Position numbers and translations under genes: made by a program | Notes under the pieces: generated by a model | The model's input: the letters and a program-made list of their open reading frames with translations, nothing else | What the model was told of the DNA's origin: nothing | Database searches by the model: none | In this document: piece by piece, positions 1 to 8,225 of the stretch | Position numbering within the stretch: the first letter of the stretch is position 1 | Layout: every line of letters begins with the position of its first letter | DNA from: Pontibacter qinzhouensis | GTDB taxonomy: Bacteria > Bacteroidota > Bacteroidia > Cytophagales > Hymenobacteraceae | Direction of reading: 5' to 3' | Assembly (NCBI RefSeq): GCF_008017455.1 | Contig: NZ_VRTY01000015.1 | Location: 20,325 to 84,324, forward strand | DNA length: 64,000 nt

Positions 1-1511
1 AGCATGTGCGCAATAAGGCGGGTGGTGGTTGTTTTACCGTTGGTGCCTGTAACAGCTACAATAGGAATGCGGCTGGGGCTGCCATGCGGAAACAGCATAT
101 TTATTATAGGCTCCGCTACATTACGTGCCAGGCCTTCGGTAGGCGAAATATGCATGCGCAGACCGGGAGCCGCGTTAACCTCTATTACTGCACCTCGGGC
201 TTCAGGCAGCGGAATGGCAATATCAGTGGTCATCACATCAATACCGCAAATGTCGAGCCCTATAATGCCGGCTATTCGCTCAGCCATCTGCACATTGTAA
301 GGGTGCACCAGGTCGGTTACGTCGGTAGCAGTGCCTCCTGTACTTAAATTAGCTGTGTTTTTCAGGAAAAGGACCTGTCCGGCAGGCAATACCGATTTCA
401 GGGTAAGGTCTTTATCTTTTAAGATGGAGCGTGTTAGTTTATCTATTTTAATATGTGTCAGAGCTTTTTCGTGCCCTATGCCGCGCCTGGGGTCCTGGTT
501 CACCTGCTTTACCAGCTGCTGTATCGTAGAAACGCCATCTCCGGTTACCATGGCGGGTGTGCGTTTGGCAGCGGCTACAAACTTTCCGTTTATTACGAGC
601 ATTCTGTAATCGTCGCCAGCTATATATTGCTCTGCCATTACAGCCTCAGAAAAGCGTTGCGCCTCGGCCAGACCTTTTAAGGCTTCTTTCCAGGTTCTAA
701 GGTTTATGCTGGCTCCTTTGCCCTGGTTGCCGTGCAGCGGCTTTAGTACAATCGGGTAATCCAGCTCTGCTATGGCGGCTTCTAAGTCGGTTGTGTTATA
801 CACGATCTTACCATGGGGTACTGGAATACCCGCCTCGTCCAGAATAACTTTTGTCTCGTTTTTATCGCCGGCACTTTCTACTGCAAAATAGGAGGTGTTG
901 CTTGTGATGGCCGCCTGAATATGTTTTTGATAGATGCCATAACCAAGCTGAATAAGGTTTCGCTTTTGGTTGTTGATGTAGGGGATGTCTCTGCTGACAG
1001 CCTCCATAACAATAGCTTCGGTGCTGGGTCCGAAATATTCATCTTCCCTGATCTGGTGTAGCCGGGCTATGTCCTGCACAATGCTGACCCGTTGCCCCCT
1101 GGCCAGCGCTTCTGTTATCCGGACGGCTGCCTGTGCGGCGTAGGCTCCTGCCCGTTCCTGCTGATACGAGAAAACCACGAAATCTTCTCCGGGTGCAGGA
1201 GCAGGGTACCTGCGGCCATAGCCACAGTCCATGCCAGCCATGGTCTGCAGTTCGAGGGCAATATGCTGTACTACTTTGCTTAAAATAGTACCCTGGCGTA
1301 CCAACCTGAAAAAACCTCCTTCGGTACCTTCTAAAGACCGGTGCTTATACATGCCAGGAAATAGTTTTTCCAGTTTGTCAGAGAAGCCGGGTATCTCGTT
1401 TGTGGTCAGCTCCTGCTGGTCTTCCATTTGCAGCTTCAGAACTATAATTTTGGGGTGCTTCACAGACCAGTAATTCGGACCGCGCATAATCCTTACTTCA
1501 ACAATTTTCAT
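1..1511 (-). CDS. cphA: Cyanophycin synthetase, N-terminal ~503 residues (cut by window edge)
   Basis: Makes the nitrogen and carbon storage polymer cyanophycin (multi-L-arginyl-poly-L-aspartate) from Asp and Arg with ATP, in the cytoplasm. Reading the minus strand from an ATG at 1511 gives an open frame that runs off the left edge. It starts MKIVEVRIMRGPNYWSVKHP, typical of CphA. An ATP-grasp region follows, with the stretches YPIVLKPLHGNQGKG and DVMTTDIAIP, and near position 40 a Mur-ligase-type P-loop, GTNGKTTTTRL, opens the C-terminal ligase domain. About 503 of the usual roughly 870-900 residues are visible. No cyanophycinase is seen upstream; it could lie to the left. The N-terminal, ATP-grasp and P-loop order makes the assignment firm. 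Confidence 0.93.
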   Translation of the reverse strand, partial: MKIVEVRIMRGPNYWSVKHPKIIVLKLQMEDQQELTTNEIPGFSDKLEKLFPGMYKHRSLEGTEGGFFRLVRQGTILSKVVQHIALELQTMAGMDCGYGRRYPAPAPGEDFVVFSYQQERAGAYAAQAAVRITEALARGQRVSIVQDIARLHQIREDEYFGPSTEAIVMEAVSRDIPYINNQKRNLIQLGYGIYQKHIQAAITSNTSYFAVESAGDKNETKVILDEAGIPVPHGKIVYNTTDLEAAIAELDYPIVLKPLHGNQGKGASINLRTWKEALKGLAEAQRFSEAVMAEQYIAGDDYRMLVINGKFVAAAKRTPAMVTGDGVSTIQQLVKQVNQDPRRGIGHEKALTHIKIDKLTRSILKDKDLTLKSVLPAGQVLFLKNTANLSTGGTATDVTDLVHPYNVQMAERIAGIIGLDICGIDVMTTDIAIPLPEARGAVIEVNAAPGLRMHISPTEGLARNVAEPIINMLFPHGSPSRIPIVAVTGTNGKTTTTRLIAHM

Positions 1512-1908
1512 ATAGGTTATGTTAATAAAACAAATTTACCCGTTGCTTACTGTTTAGGTGGGCAAGGCAGGAAGTGCAGGAAAGATCTGATGTATCTGAC
1601 CGAAAAAGTCTTATAGTAGTGCTTTACGAAAATCAGCCGGATTTGTAGAAACAGATACTTTAAATTTCTGAAATACTGGGCTGCGTATTTAACCTGATGT
1701 GCATAAATTACGGTGCTGGCCGTACGTGTAAAAACTGATTTTTTAAAATTTATAACATGTTGATACATAATTTGTTGCTGTATATGCAGAAGGTTGCATT
1801 TTATTTAAGGAACTGCCAATTTTTATGCATTGACACCTCAACCAGAAAGTAAACTCTGCGTTTAAACTAAATAACAAGTATTAGTTAAATTTTACATCAA
1901 CTACGACA
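1512..1908. other. Intergenic region between divergent genes
   Basis: 397 bases separate the cphA start from the start of the Gly/Ser-rich protein gene. The region should hold both promoters, but I could not pick out a convincing promoter, operator or RNA structure. Confidence 0.5.
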
Positions 1909-2766
1909 ATGTCTAAACAGTATCAGCGTATTAACGAAGATGGTGGCTACGGCTACCATGACAATCCGTACGGTTTTGAAAGAAGTCAAAAGACAGGCGG
2001 CAACCAGGCAGATTTCTCAGGCCGGGTTGATGACAATATCCGTCATGCCTGGGAAGGTAATGCTGGTGATGAAAACCGTCGCAGACAGGACAACCAGCTG
2101 TCTGGATACTCTGATGTAGATAGGTTTAGCCGAGGTCGTTACAGTTCTCTACCTGATTACGGCGATTATGGCACTCCACCTGCTGATCATCAAGAAGCAA
2201 CAGATTTCAGATCAGGACAGTTTTTTCATCGTCAGGAGTTCGGACAAACAAGAGGGCAGAGCGCGGGCAGCTCATACTCAGATAACAGTTATGGCCGCAA
2301 CTTCATGGATGCCACTTACGGTTCATCAGCAGGGAGAGGCAGTGAGGCAGAGCGCAGAATTAGCGGAGCAGCCTTTACGGGTATAAACTACAGCGATCCG
2401 GCCAGGCAGGGCAGTTCCGGTTCTATGGGAGGCGGCAGCTTTGGCAGTGGTGGCGGTAGCTTTGGTGGCGGTATTTACAGTGAGACAGGTACTATGGGTA
2501 CGCCCAGGCAGATGGGCAGTAGCAGAGGCTGGACACCAGACACTTACAGGCAGCAACGGCAGGAAGAAACACACCTCAGCGGTAGCCCCATGCGGTCAGG
2601 TATTTATGGTTCAGACTATAACGACGGCTCCGATTATGAGCTTACAACCTGGACAGGGCAAAGCCGCAGCTTTACGGATGGAGACTATGGCACCTCCGAA
2701 ACAGAAGAACAAAAGGATCGCTTGCCAGATTACAAGCGCAGAGGCTGGAACAGCAGAAATTTGTAG
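1909..2766 (+). CDS. Hypothetical Gly/Ser/Arg/Tyr-rich low-complexity protein
   Basis: A 285-residue protein of unknown function. It is hydrophilic and strongly biased to Gly, Ser, Tyr, Asp and Arg, with no signal peptide or membrane segment. Residues about 165-195 form a glycine-rich run (GGGSFGSGGGSFGGG), and the rest has repeated YG/DYG/SGIYG motifs, so it is probably largely disordered. The segment IRHAWEGNAGDENRRRQDNQ near residue 45 has the look of short charged motifs seen in uncharacterised Cytophagales stress-type proteins, but I cannot assign a family. It stands alone, divergent from cphA, and is followed by a large hairpin at 2867-2942. The frame has consistent codon use to its stop, so it is probably a real gene. 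Confidence 0.7.
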   Translation: MSKQYQRINEDGGYGYHDNPYGFERSQKTGGNQADFSGRVDDNIRHAWEGNAGDENRRRQDNQLSGYSDVDRFSRGRYSSLPDYGDYGTPPADHQEATDFRSGQFFHRQEFGQTRGQSAGSSYSDNSYGRNFMDATYGSSAGRGSEAERRISGAAFTGINYSDPARQGSSGSMGGGSFGSGGGSFGGGIYSETGTMGTPRQMGSSRGWTPDTYRQQRQEETHLSGSPMRSGIYGSDYNDGSDYELTTWTGQSRSFTDGDYGTSETEEQKDRLPDYKRRGWNSRNL

Positions 2767-2866
2767 TGAATGCTCCTGATGCACGCTAGTGGTACAGCCT
2801 GCTTAACAACTCTTAAATTGCTTATGAAGTTATAACTAACAAACCAAGGAATCTTAAACATAGCTG

Positions 2867-2942
2867 AAAACCTTACAGATTCTCATAGACAAACGGCCCG
2901 CCATAGTGTGGGCCTTTTGTCTATGAGAATCTGTAAGGTTTT
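2867..2942. terminator. Large 33-bp inverted repeat, probable bidirectional terminator
   Basis: Arms at 2867-2899 and 2910-2942 match at 32 of 33 positions around a 10-base loop, with A-rich and T-rich outer ends. It lies between two converging genes, the Gly-rich protein on plus and the STAS protein on minus, so it can terminate both. The stem is much longer than a typical intrinsic terminator. Confidence 0.75.
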
Positions 2943-2990
2943 GATTTTGTAAAGCCCACTAATCAGGTAGAACCTGGTTTTAAGTAAAAA

Positions 2991-3371
2991 TTAGCTGTTT
3001 AACCCAGGTGCCTGTGCTAGCATATGGTTTGACCGATACATGTAATAAGCCAACTCTTTAGTAGGTATTACAGGTAAGGTAGCATCTAACTGCGTGGTAT
3101 TAAATAAGTACTGAATTTGCTGATTTAACTGAATCAACAGGAAGTTAATATTATGCTCCTTCAGAATGTGCTGGTACAGAATTAAAAATTCTATGGCTTC
3201 GGTGGTTATGCTCTTCAACAAACTACAGTCAAGCCAAACTTCTTTTTGAGCCTTCCGGGCAATAATAGCCTGCAGAAGTGTAGATTTTAAAACAGAGAAT
3301 GTTTTAGTTTCTAAGTCACCGGCCAGTTGAATATGAAATATATTATCTTCAGTTGTAATGGTTATTTTCAT
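2991..3371 (-). CDS. STAS-domain protein (anti-anti-sigma factor-like)
   Basis: A 126-residue protein beginning MKITITTEDNIFHIQLAGDL. The pattern of an opening beta-strand, the Asp-Leu turn, the stretch VWLDCSLLKSITTEAIEFLI and a following helix is that of STAS domains (SpoIIAA family), which bind anti-sigma factors or act as regulatory modules. The usual phosphorylatable Ser sits in a D-S/T turn; here the equivalent is near LLKSITTEA. I chose the ATG at 3371 because residues added by the longer open frame (to 3545) are unrelated to the family. No sigma factor or kinase partner is adjacent, so its partner is unknown. Confidence 0.7.
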   Translation of the reverse strand: MKITITTEDNIFHIQLAGDLETKTFSVLKSTLLQAIIARKAQKEVWLDCSLLKSITTEAIEFLILYQHILKEHNINFLLIQLNQQIQYLFNTTQLDATLPVIPTKELAYYMYRSNHMLAQAPGLNS

Positions 3372-4626
3372 ATGATAAAATCCTACTTCTACACTATGTC
3401 TATTCCTGAAATGTACGGGTACAGCAGATTTACTACTTCTGAATTTTAGGCCTTTAGAGTTAATTGTAAAGGAGATGCCTAAGAAGAACGGAGTGTAAAA
3501 ATCAAAAAAATAGCCAATGACGAAAACAAATATAGTGTTAAGCACTTGATTAGCAAATACCTGGAAGCAGGTATTTTGGAAGAATTAAATAATTTTTTTT
3601 TAATTGGTTAATCAGGCTACTTGTGGTCCGGCAGCTTTATACTTAATAACAATAATGAGCCAATTTAAACCCCTTTTACAATAAGCCTAAATCTGATCTT
3701 GTTGCTATACTTAAAATCAATGTAGAAGCAGTTTGCTTACACCTAATTGTTATTTTTAGTTTAAATATGTAAAAGAAGATACTACTGAAGGAGGGAAGCA
3801 CGGTTAAATGATAAGTCATGTTGAGTGACTCAAGTGAAAGACTTGCTGAGGCTTCAGTTTTAAAGTCTTTTTTTACCTAAAGAGCTTGCTGCCCGGCAGA
3901 ATGCCTCAAAAAGGAAATTTGACTGCTACAAATATAGTTGACGATATATAAACATGGTATCTCCTTAAAATAACTTATTATTGTATCAAATTAAACTCGC
4001 TTTTAGTAGGAAGATGGACGAGGGCTTAATTTGAGAAAGATGGTGGAAGTTTGTCTTAAAGGATGAAGTACAATACGGTATTCTAACTTACCGTCGTTAT
4101 AAAGTTTACCCACACCCAATCCATTATTTTTTTTATAATAATCTGATAAAAAACATATATTGGAATTGTTATAAGTTCAGAACAGACAATCATAACACAG
4201 GTAAAACTGACCCTAATTCATGTTAATAAGCTCTATCTGTGATTTGGGGTTAATACGCACCTAGGTGGGTGGCAAATACTTAAATTTAATTTTATTCGTC
4301 GAAATGTCTTCTCTGACAACTATATTTAAAAAATATTAGGTTTGAGCAGAAACTGCGCGGTGTTACAAAACGGCAATTTTATTTGATAATACTAATCTAA
4401 CTACCACCTTAGGCTGCTTAGTCAGTAGTTGCCGTAACCTTGTTAACTTACAAATTTGTTATAAACTTAGAATTATTTAAAAAGGTTATTGAATAGGCTT
4501 CTTATGGTGCTCATTTAATTATTTTCTGAAAAACTAGTATATTTTTTTGTAATTTAAGATGGTGGTAACAATCTATAAATAATGTTGTCACATCAAAATC
4601 TATCAAACACACTTTGCACGAGTTCT
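3372..4626. other. Long AT-rich intergenic region
   Basis: About 1.25 kb without a convincing gene, between a minus-strand STAS gene and a plus-strand response regulator. Base composition is clearly more AT-rich than the flanks. The one structure I see is a terminator-like hairpin at 3837-3874 with no gene in front of it. Confidence 0.5.
3837..3874 (+). terminator. Orphan intrinsic-terminator-like hairpin
   Basis: AAAGACTT at 3837-3844 pairs with AAGTCTTT at 3863-3870, with an inner CTGA/TCAG pairing and a run of seven T residues. No open reading frame leads into it, so it may end a short non-coding transcript or be fortuitous. Confidence 0.4.
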
Positions 4627-5289
4627 ATGATAAATGTTATTATTACAGATGATCATAAAATTATTCGCGATGGAATAATCGCCTTACTTCACAACGACCC
4701 TGCTATAACAGTAGTAGGAGAGGCTTCTAATGGCAAAGAACTAATTGAACTTTTAGATAGTGTTACTCCTGATGTCGTTTTACTTGACATAAACATGCCG
4801 GAACTGGATGGGTTTGAGACAACAAAATATTTAAAGCAACATTACCCAAACGTGAAAGTCCTGGTGCTTTCTATGCTCGATCATGAGAGCTATGTAAACA
4901 GGGTAATTGAACTAGGGGCTTCTGGCTATATTCTTAAAAACTCAGGCAAGGAAGAACTTTCTGCGGCTATCAGGCTCGTGTCCAGTGGGCACATCTACAT
5001 CAGTTCTACAGTGGCATTAGACCTGCTGAAGAAAATAGGAAACCAGAATATGTTCAGCTCTGTGACTTGCCCCGATACAAAGGACAAAAAATACAAAGAC
5101 ATTTCGAAACGTGAGCTGGAAGTACTCACACTTATTGGAGAGGGTTATACCAATGCCGAAATAGCCGAAAGACTTTTCACAAGCAAGCGTACCATTGAAA
5201 CGCACCGCCAGAACCTGCTCGAAAAAACTCAAACCAAAAACACGGCAACGCTAATAAAATATGCGCTTCAGAATAATATTATAAATTAA
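4627..5289 (+). CDS. NarL/LuxR-type response regulator
   Basis: Two-component response regulator of about 220 residues. From the ATG at 4627 it reads MINVIITDDHKIIRDGI, the canonical receiver start, with the acidic pair D8/D9, phospho-acceptor D54 in VVLLDINMPELDG, and the switch Thr/Ser and Lys in LVLSMLD and GYILKNSG. The C-terminal part (about residues 150-215) is a LuxR helix-turn-helix: ISKRELEVLTLIGEGYTNAE then IAERLFTSKRTIETHR. An upstream ATG at 4582 would add 15 residues, but the receiver normally starts at the second Met. No histidine kinase is nearby, so it is an orphan regulator in this window. Its targets are unknown. Confidence 0.88.
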   Translation: MINVIITDDHKIIRDGIIALLHNDPAITVVGEASNGKELIELLDSVTPDVVLLDINMPELDGFETTKYLKQHYPNVKVLVLSMLDHESYVNRVIELGASGYILKNSGKEELSAAIRLVSSGHIYISSTVALDLLKKIGNQNMFSSVTCPDTKDKKYKDISKRELEVLTLIGEGYTNAEIAERLFTSKRTIETHRQNLLEKTQTKNTATLIKYALQNNIIN

Positions 5290-5301
5290 CTGTAGTCGAA
5301 G

Positions 5302-5350
5302 GCACGAAAAAAGTGCGGCCCTCATTTCGGGAGCCGCACTTTTTTTGTGC
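5302..5350. terminator. Bidirectional terminator
   Basis: The stem AAAAAAGTGCGGC / GCCGCACTTTTTT lies between the stop of the response regulator and the stop of the small minus-strand gene at 5367, with A and T tracts on both sides. It can serve both converging genes. Confidence 0.85.
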
Positions 5351-5366
5351 TTCCGCAGGAAACGTC

Positions 5367-5609
5367 CTAAACCTGCTCCTTTTGCACCTGAGAAATTTTG
5401 TTTACCAGTTGTTCGTCGCTTAGTTCTGCCAGCCAATTATTCGGCACCTGCAGCCGTACTGTTTGGGCACCACCGCTAGGTGTACAAACCAATGTTACCA
5501 TGTTGTCTGCGTCTCCAGCCTTGTCGGCAACTTCTTTGCCAAGTGCGGCATAAGCCTGCACACAAGTCCAGGTGGTATTTTCTGTATCTGTTACTTCTCT
5601 TTGCTCCAT
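5367..5609 (-). CDS. Small conserved-looking hypothetical protein
   Basis: An 80-residue acidic protein with no signal peptide or membrane segment. It contains TWTCVQAYAALGKE and LVCTPSGGAQTVRLQVP and ends in a charged helix (ELSDEQLVNKISQVQKEQV). I recognise no domain. It lies directly downstream of pepD on the same strand (64 bases from the pepD stop) and could be cotranscribed with it in the order small gene then pepD. The consistent reading frame and the terminator just beyond its stop support a real gene. Confidence 0.65.
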   Translation of the reverse strand: MEQREVTDTENTTWTCVQAYAALGKEVADKAGDADNMVTLVCTPSGGAQTVRLQVPNNWLAELSDEQLVNKISQVQKEQV

Positions 5610-5673
5610 CCGTTTTTAGAAAATTATAGGCAAATTTATTTTTATCTGGCTGCCTGTTGTTGCTACTGCTGGC

Positions 5674-7152
5674 TTATACTGTTTTTTCGGCCAAAGGGAT
5701 GTTTTTGAGTGTTTCAAGCAGGAAATGCCAGTACTTCTGCACAGAGCTTATCTGTACTGTTTCGTCTGGAGAGTGTGCCCCGCGAATATTCGGACCAAAA
5801 GAAATCATTTCCATATCCGGATAATTCGCACCGATGATACCGCATTCCAGACCGGCGTGGCAAGCATTTACGTGAGGTGCTTCTGCAAACAGGTCGCGGT
5901 ACAAATCGCTCATCAGCTTTACGATGGTGGCTCCTGGTCGTGGAGTCCAGCCGGGGTAGGAGCCGGCGCGCTTTATGTTGGCTCCAAGCAATTCGAAGGT
6001 GGCCGCAATCGCAGAGGCAAGATCTTCTTTTTCAGAATCGACGGAGCTGCGGGTAAGGCATTGGATGGTATAGCTGCCTTCTTTTAGCAACACCCTGGCC
6101 ACGTTGTTTGAGGTCTGTACCAGGTTCTGGATATCGGGGCTCATGCGGTAGATGCCGTTGGGACAAGCGTATACAGCTCGCAGAAAATTAGCCTGAAACG
6201 CAGGCGAAACCACCTCATTCGGAACGTCTACGGTCTGAAGCAGTAGCTCCAGCTTTGGGTCTGTGCTGCTATACTCTGCCTGCAGCACTGCCGTTTGCTC
6301 ATCAATAAAGCCTTCGAAAGCACCTGCCTCACCTGCCGGAACAACAACTTCAGCAAAAGATTCTCTTGGGATGGCATTGCGAAGGCCACCGCCATCTACT
6401 GTGCAGAGGCGGAGGCTAAACTGCTTAGATGCCTGGTAGAGTAACCTGTTCATCAGTTTGTTGGCGTTACCACGACCTACGTGTATATCCATGCCTGAAT
6501 GGCCGCCTGTTAGGCCCTTTACACTTACTTTAAAGGCTTTTGAACCAGCAGGAACAGGCGCCATGTCATAATTTCCGGATGCTGTTACGTCTACGCCACC
6601 GGCACAACCAATTGTCAGTTCCCGATCGTCTTCTGTATCCAGGTTCAGCATGATACTAGCCTGCAGTAGTCCGCCTTTCAGGGCTAAGGCTCCTGTCATG
6701 CCGGTTTCTTCATCAATAGTAAACAGCGCTTCTAAGGGTGGGTGTGCTATGTCGGTGGCCTCCAAAAGAGCCATTATGGTGGCTACACCTACTCCGTTGT
6801 CCGCTCCCAGCGTAGTTCCGTTAGCTTTCACCCAATCTCCGTCTACCAACATGTCTATACCCTGTGTCTGAAAATTGAAGGTAGTGTCGGCATTTTTCTG
6901 GTGTACCATGTCGAGGTGACTCTGCAGCACGATGGTTTGACGGTTCTCCATGCCGGCACTAGGCGGTTTCCTGATAATAATGTTACCTGCTTCGTCTTCA
7001 GTTGTGTCTAGGCCAAGGTTCTGACCAAACTCCTTTATAAATTTAATAACGCGCTCCTCTTGTTTAGATGGGCGAGGTACAGCGTTTAGGTCGGCAAAAT
7101 TGTTCCAAAGTGCCTCAGGCTGAAGGCTTCTCACAGATGTAGTAGTTGTCAT
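5674..7152 (-). CDS. pepD: Aminoacyl-histidine dipeptidase / cytosol non-specific dipeptidase
   Basis: Cytoplasmic M20-family zinc dipeptidase that hydrolyses Xaa-His and other dipeptides. At 492 residues it matches the usual PepD length (about 485). The metal-site motifs are visible: H79-x-D81 in LQSHLDMVHQ, D118 in TTLGADNGVGVAT, and catalytic/metal E148-E149 in TIDEETGMTGA. GLTGGHSGMDIHVGRGNAN near residue 215 is the family signature at the start of the dimerisation domain. The C-terminal HAGLECGIIG supplies another metal ligand. It reads MTTTTSVRSLQPEALW from the ATG at 7152. Confidence 0.95.
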   Translation of the reverse strand: MTTTTSVRSLQPEALWNNFADLNAVPRPSKQEERVIKFIKEFGQNLGLDTTEDEAGNIIIRKPPSAGMENRQTIVLQSHLDMVHQKNADTTFNFQTQGIDMLVDGDWVKANGTTLGADNGVGVATIMALLEATDIAHPPLEALFTIDEETGMTGALALKGGLLQASIMLNLDTEDDRELTIGCAGGVDVTASGNYDMAPVPAGSKAFKVSVKGLTGGHSGMDIHVGRGNANKLMNRLLYQASKQFSLRLCTVDGGGLRNAIPRESFAEVVVPAGEAGAFEGFIDEQTAVLQAEYSSTDPKLELLLQTVDVPNEVVSPAFQANFLRAVYACPNGIYRMSPDIQNLVQTSNNVARVLLKEGSYTIQCLTRSSVDSEKEDLASAIAATFELLGANIKRAGSYPGWTPRPGATIVKLMSDLYRDLFAEAPHVNACHAGLECGIIGANYPDMEMISFGPNIRGAHSPDETVQISSVQKYWHFLLETLKNIPLAEKTV

Positions 7153-7668
7153 AGGTTACGAATTAAATATATGAGCTGCCTGCGCAGCAGAAACAAGCTA
7201 GCAAATATTTGAGCAGCATAAAAATAACGAACCAAATTTTACTGTCTGCAAGCTGCCTTATAGGCTGCGTCATAACTTATCGGAAATTGAAATTGTATCT
7301 CTCCTGGAAACAGGACACAAGTATCACGACACAAGACACAAGACTTTTTTTCTTTTGTATTTTTCGTAAAACTATTTCCAGGAAGTACTGTCGCTGTCTA
7401 TATCTGTGGTTAACGTGCTCAACATAAGGTCTTAACAGCCGCAACTGCCTCTTGTTATAGAGTGCTGTGTTAGCTGCACCACAAGCTGCGTACAAGTAAG
7501 AGAGAGTTGCCTCTACTACAGTGTTAGCTTCCGAATTATTTAAATGAAAACAGCCTCCAAAAGGTTTTTTACAACTTTACCTTCAAGGGTTCGAGGTTGA
7601 GGAAGTAAGGCAAGAGTTGCTTGCGTACCAAAATTCTTTTAACTAGCAGAACAAACGCCGAAACACGT
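7153..7668. other. Divergent intergenic region with two repeat-type elements
   Basis: 516 bases between pepD and the ArsC-like gene. It holds an end-like segment at 7272-7297 related to the inverted repeat at 15381-15502, an adjoining tract with repeated GACACAAGAC-type units (about 7314-7347), and copy R1 of the 58-bp repeat. I see no gene. Confidence 0.5.
7534..7591 (-). repeat. 58-bp intergenic repeat, copy R1
   Basis: On the minus strand it reads ACCCTTGA, a variable spacer, CCTTTTGGAGG, then CATTTAAATAATT. It lies upstream of the ArsC-like gene, antisense to it. Confidence 0.8.
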
Positions 7669-8010
7669 ATGCTCACAATTTACCATAATACCCGTTGTAG
7701 CAAAAGCCGCCAGGCACTAGACCTCCTTCAGCAGGAAAACCGGGAGGTACAGGTAATCGAGTACCTGAAAACTCCTCCCACAGCAGCAGAACTTCAAAGC
7801 CTGGCGCAGAAGTTGCATCTGAAACCAGAGGACCTGGTGCGGAAGCAGGAAAAACTATTTAAAGAAAAGTTTGCAGGCAAAGTGTACACCGATGAGGAAT
7901 GGGTGGCGATTTTGGTAGCCAACCCATCGCTTATCGAAAGACCTATAGTGGTAAAAGGAGATAAAGCCGTGATAGGAAGACCTCCGGAAAATGTGCTAGC
8001 GTTGCTGTAA
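7669..8010 (+). CDS. arsC: ArsC/YfgD-family thioredoxin-fold protein (putative arsenate reductase)
   Basis: A 113-residue ArsC-family protein starting MLTIYHNTRCSKSRQALDLL. The active-site Cys lies in NTRCSKSR, and later Arg residues sit in LIERPIVV and IGRPPENV, as in glutaredoxin-dependent arsenate reductases. The NTRCSKSR form resembles E. coli YfgD more than plasmid ArsC, and there is no ars operon (ArsR, ArsB or Acr3) around it, so a true role in arsenic resistance is uncertain. I prefer the ATG at 7669 over a TTG at 7621, because the family begins directly with the first beta-strand. Confidence 0.85.
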   Translation: MLTIYHNTRCSKSRQALDLLQQENREVQVIEYLKTPPTAAELQSLAQKLHLKPEDLVRKQEKLFKEKFAGKVYTDEEWVAILVANPSLIERPIVVKGDKAVIGRPPENVLALL

Positions 8011-8120
8011 CTTCTGCATTATTCCTATGCTTCGACCAATCGGCAAAGTTTTGTCAAGAACATTCAAGCTTTTCCCTAACATTTTGCTGCTCCCTTTTAA
8101 CAAGGCTGGTTAAGAAAAGT

Positions 8121-8178
8121 AATTATTCTAATGAAAATGCCCTTCCAAAAGAATTTAGGCCCTTTTTATCCAAGGGTC
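8121..8178 (-). repeat. 58-bp intergenic repeat, copy R2
   Basis: On the minus strand it reads ACCCTTGG, spacer, CTTTTGGAAGG, CATTTTCATT, AGAATAATT. It starts 48 bases after the stop of the MFS gene, in the same sense, between two converging genes. Confidence 0.85.
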
Positions 8179-8225
8179 AGTTAGGCTATGAACCAGGTAG
8201 TGCAGAGGAGAACGTCTGAGAAACA

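Noticed and set aside
7669..8010. An arsenic-resistance operon
   Set aside because: No arsR, arsB or acr3 is adjacent, and the active-site motif is of the YfgD kind; only the single ArsC-like gene can be supported.
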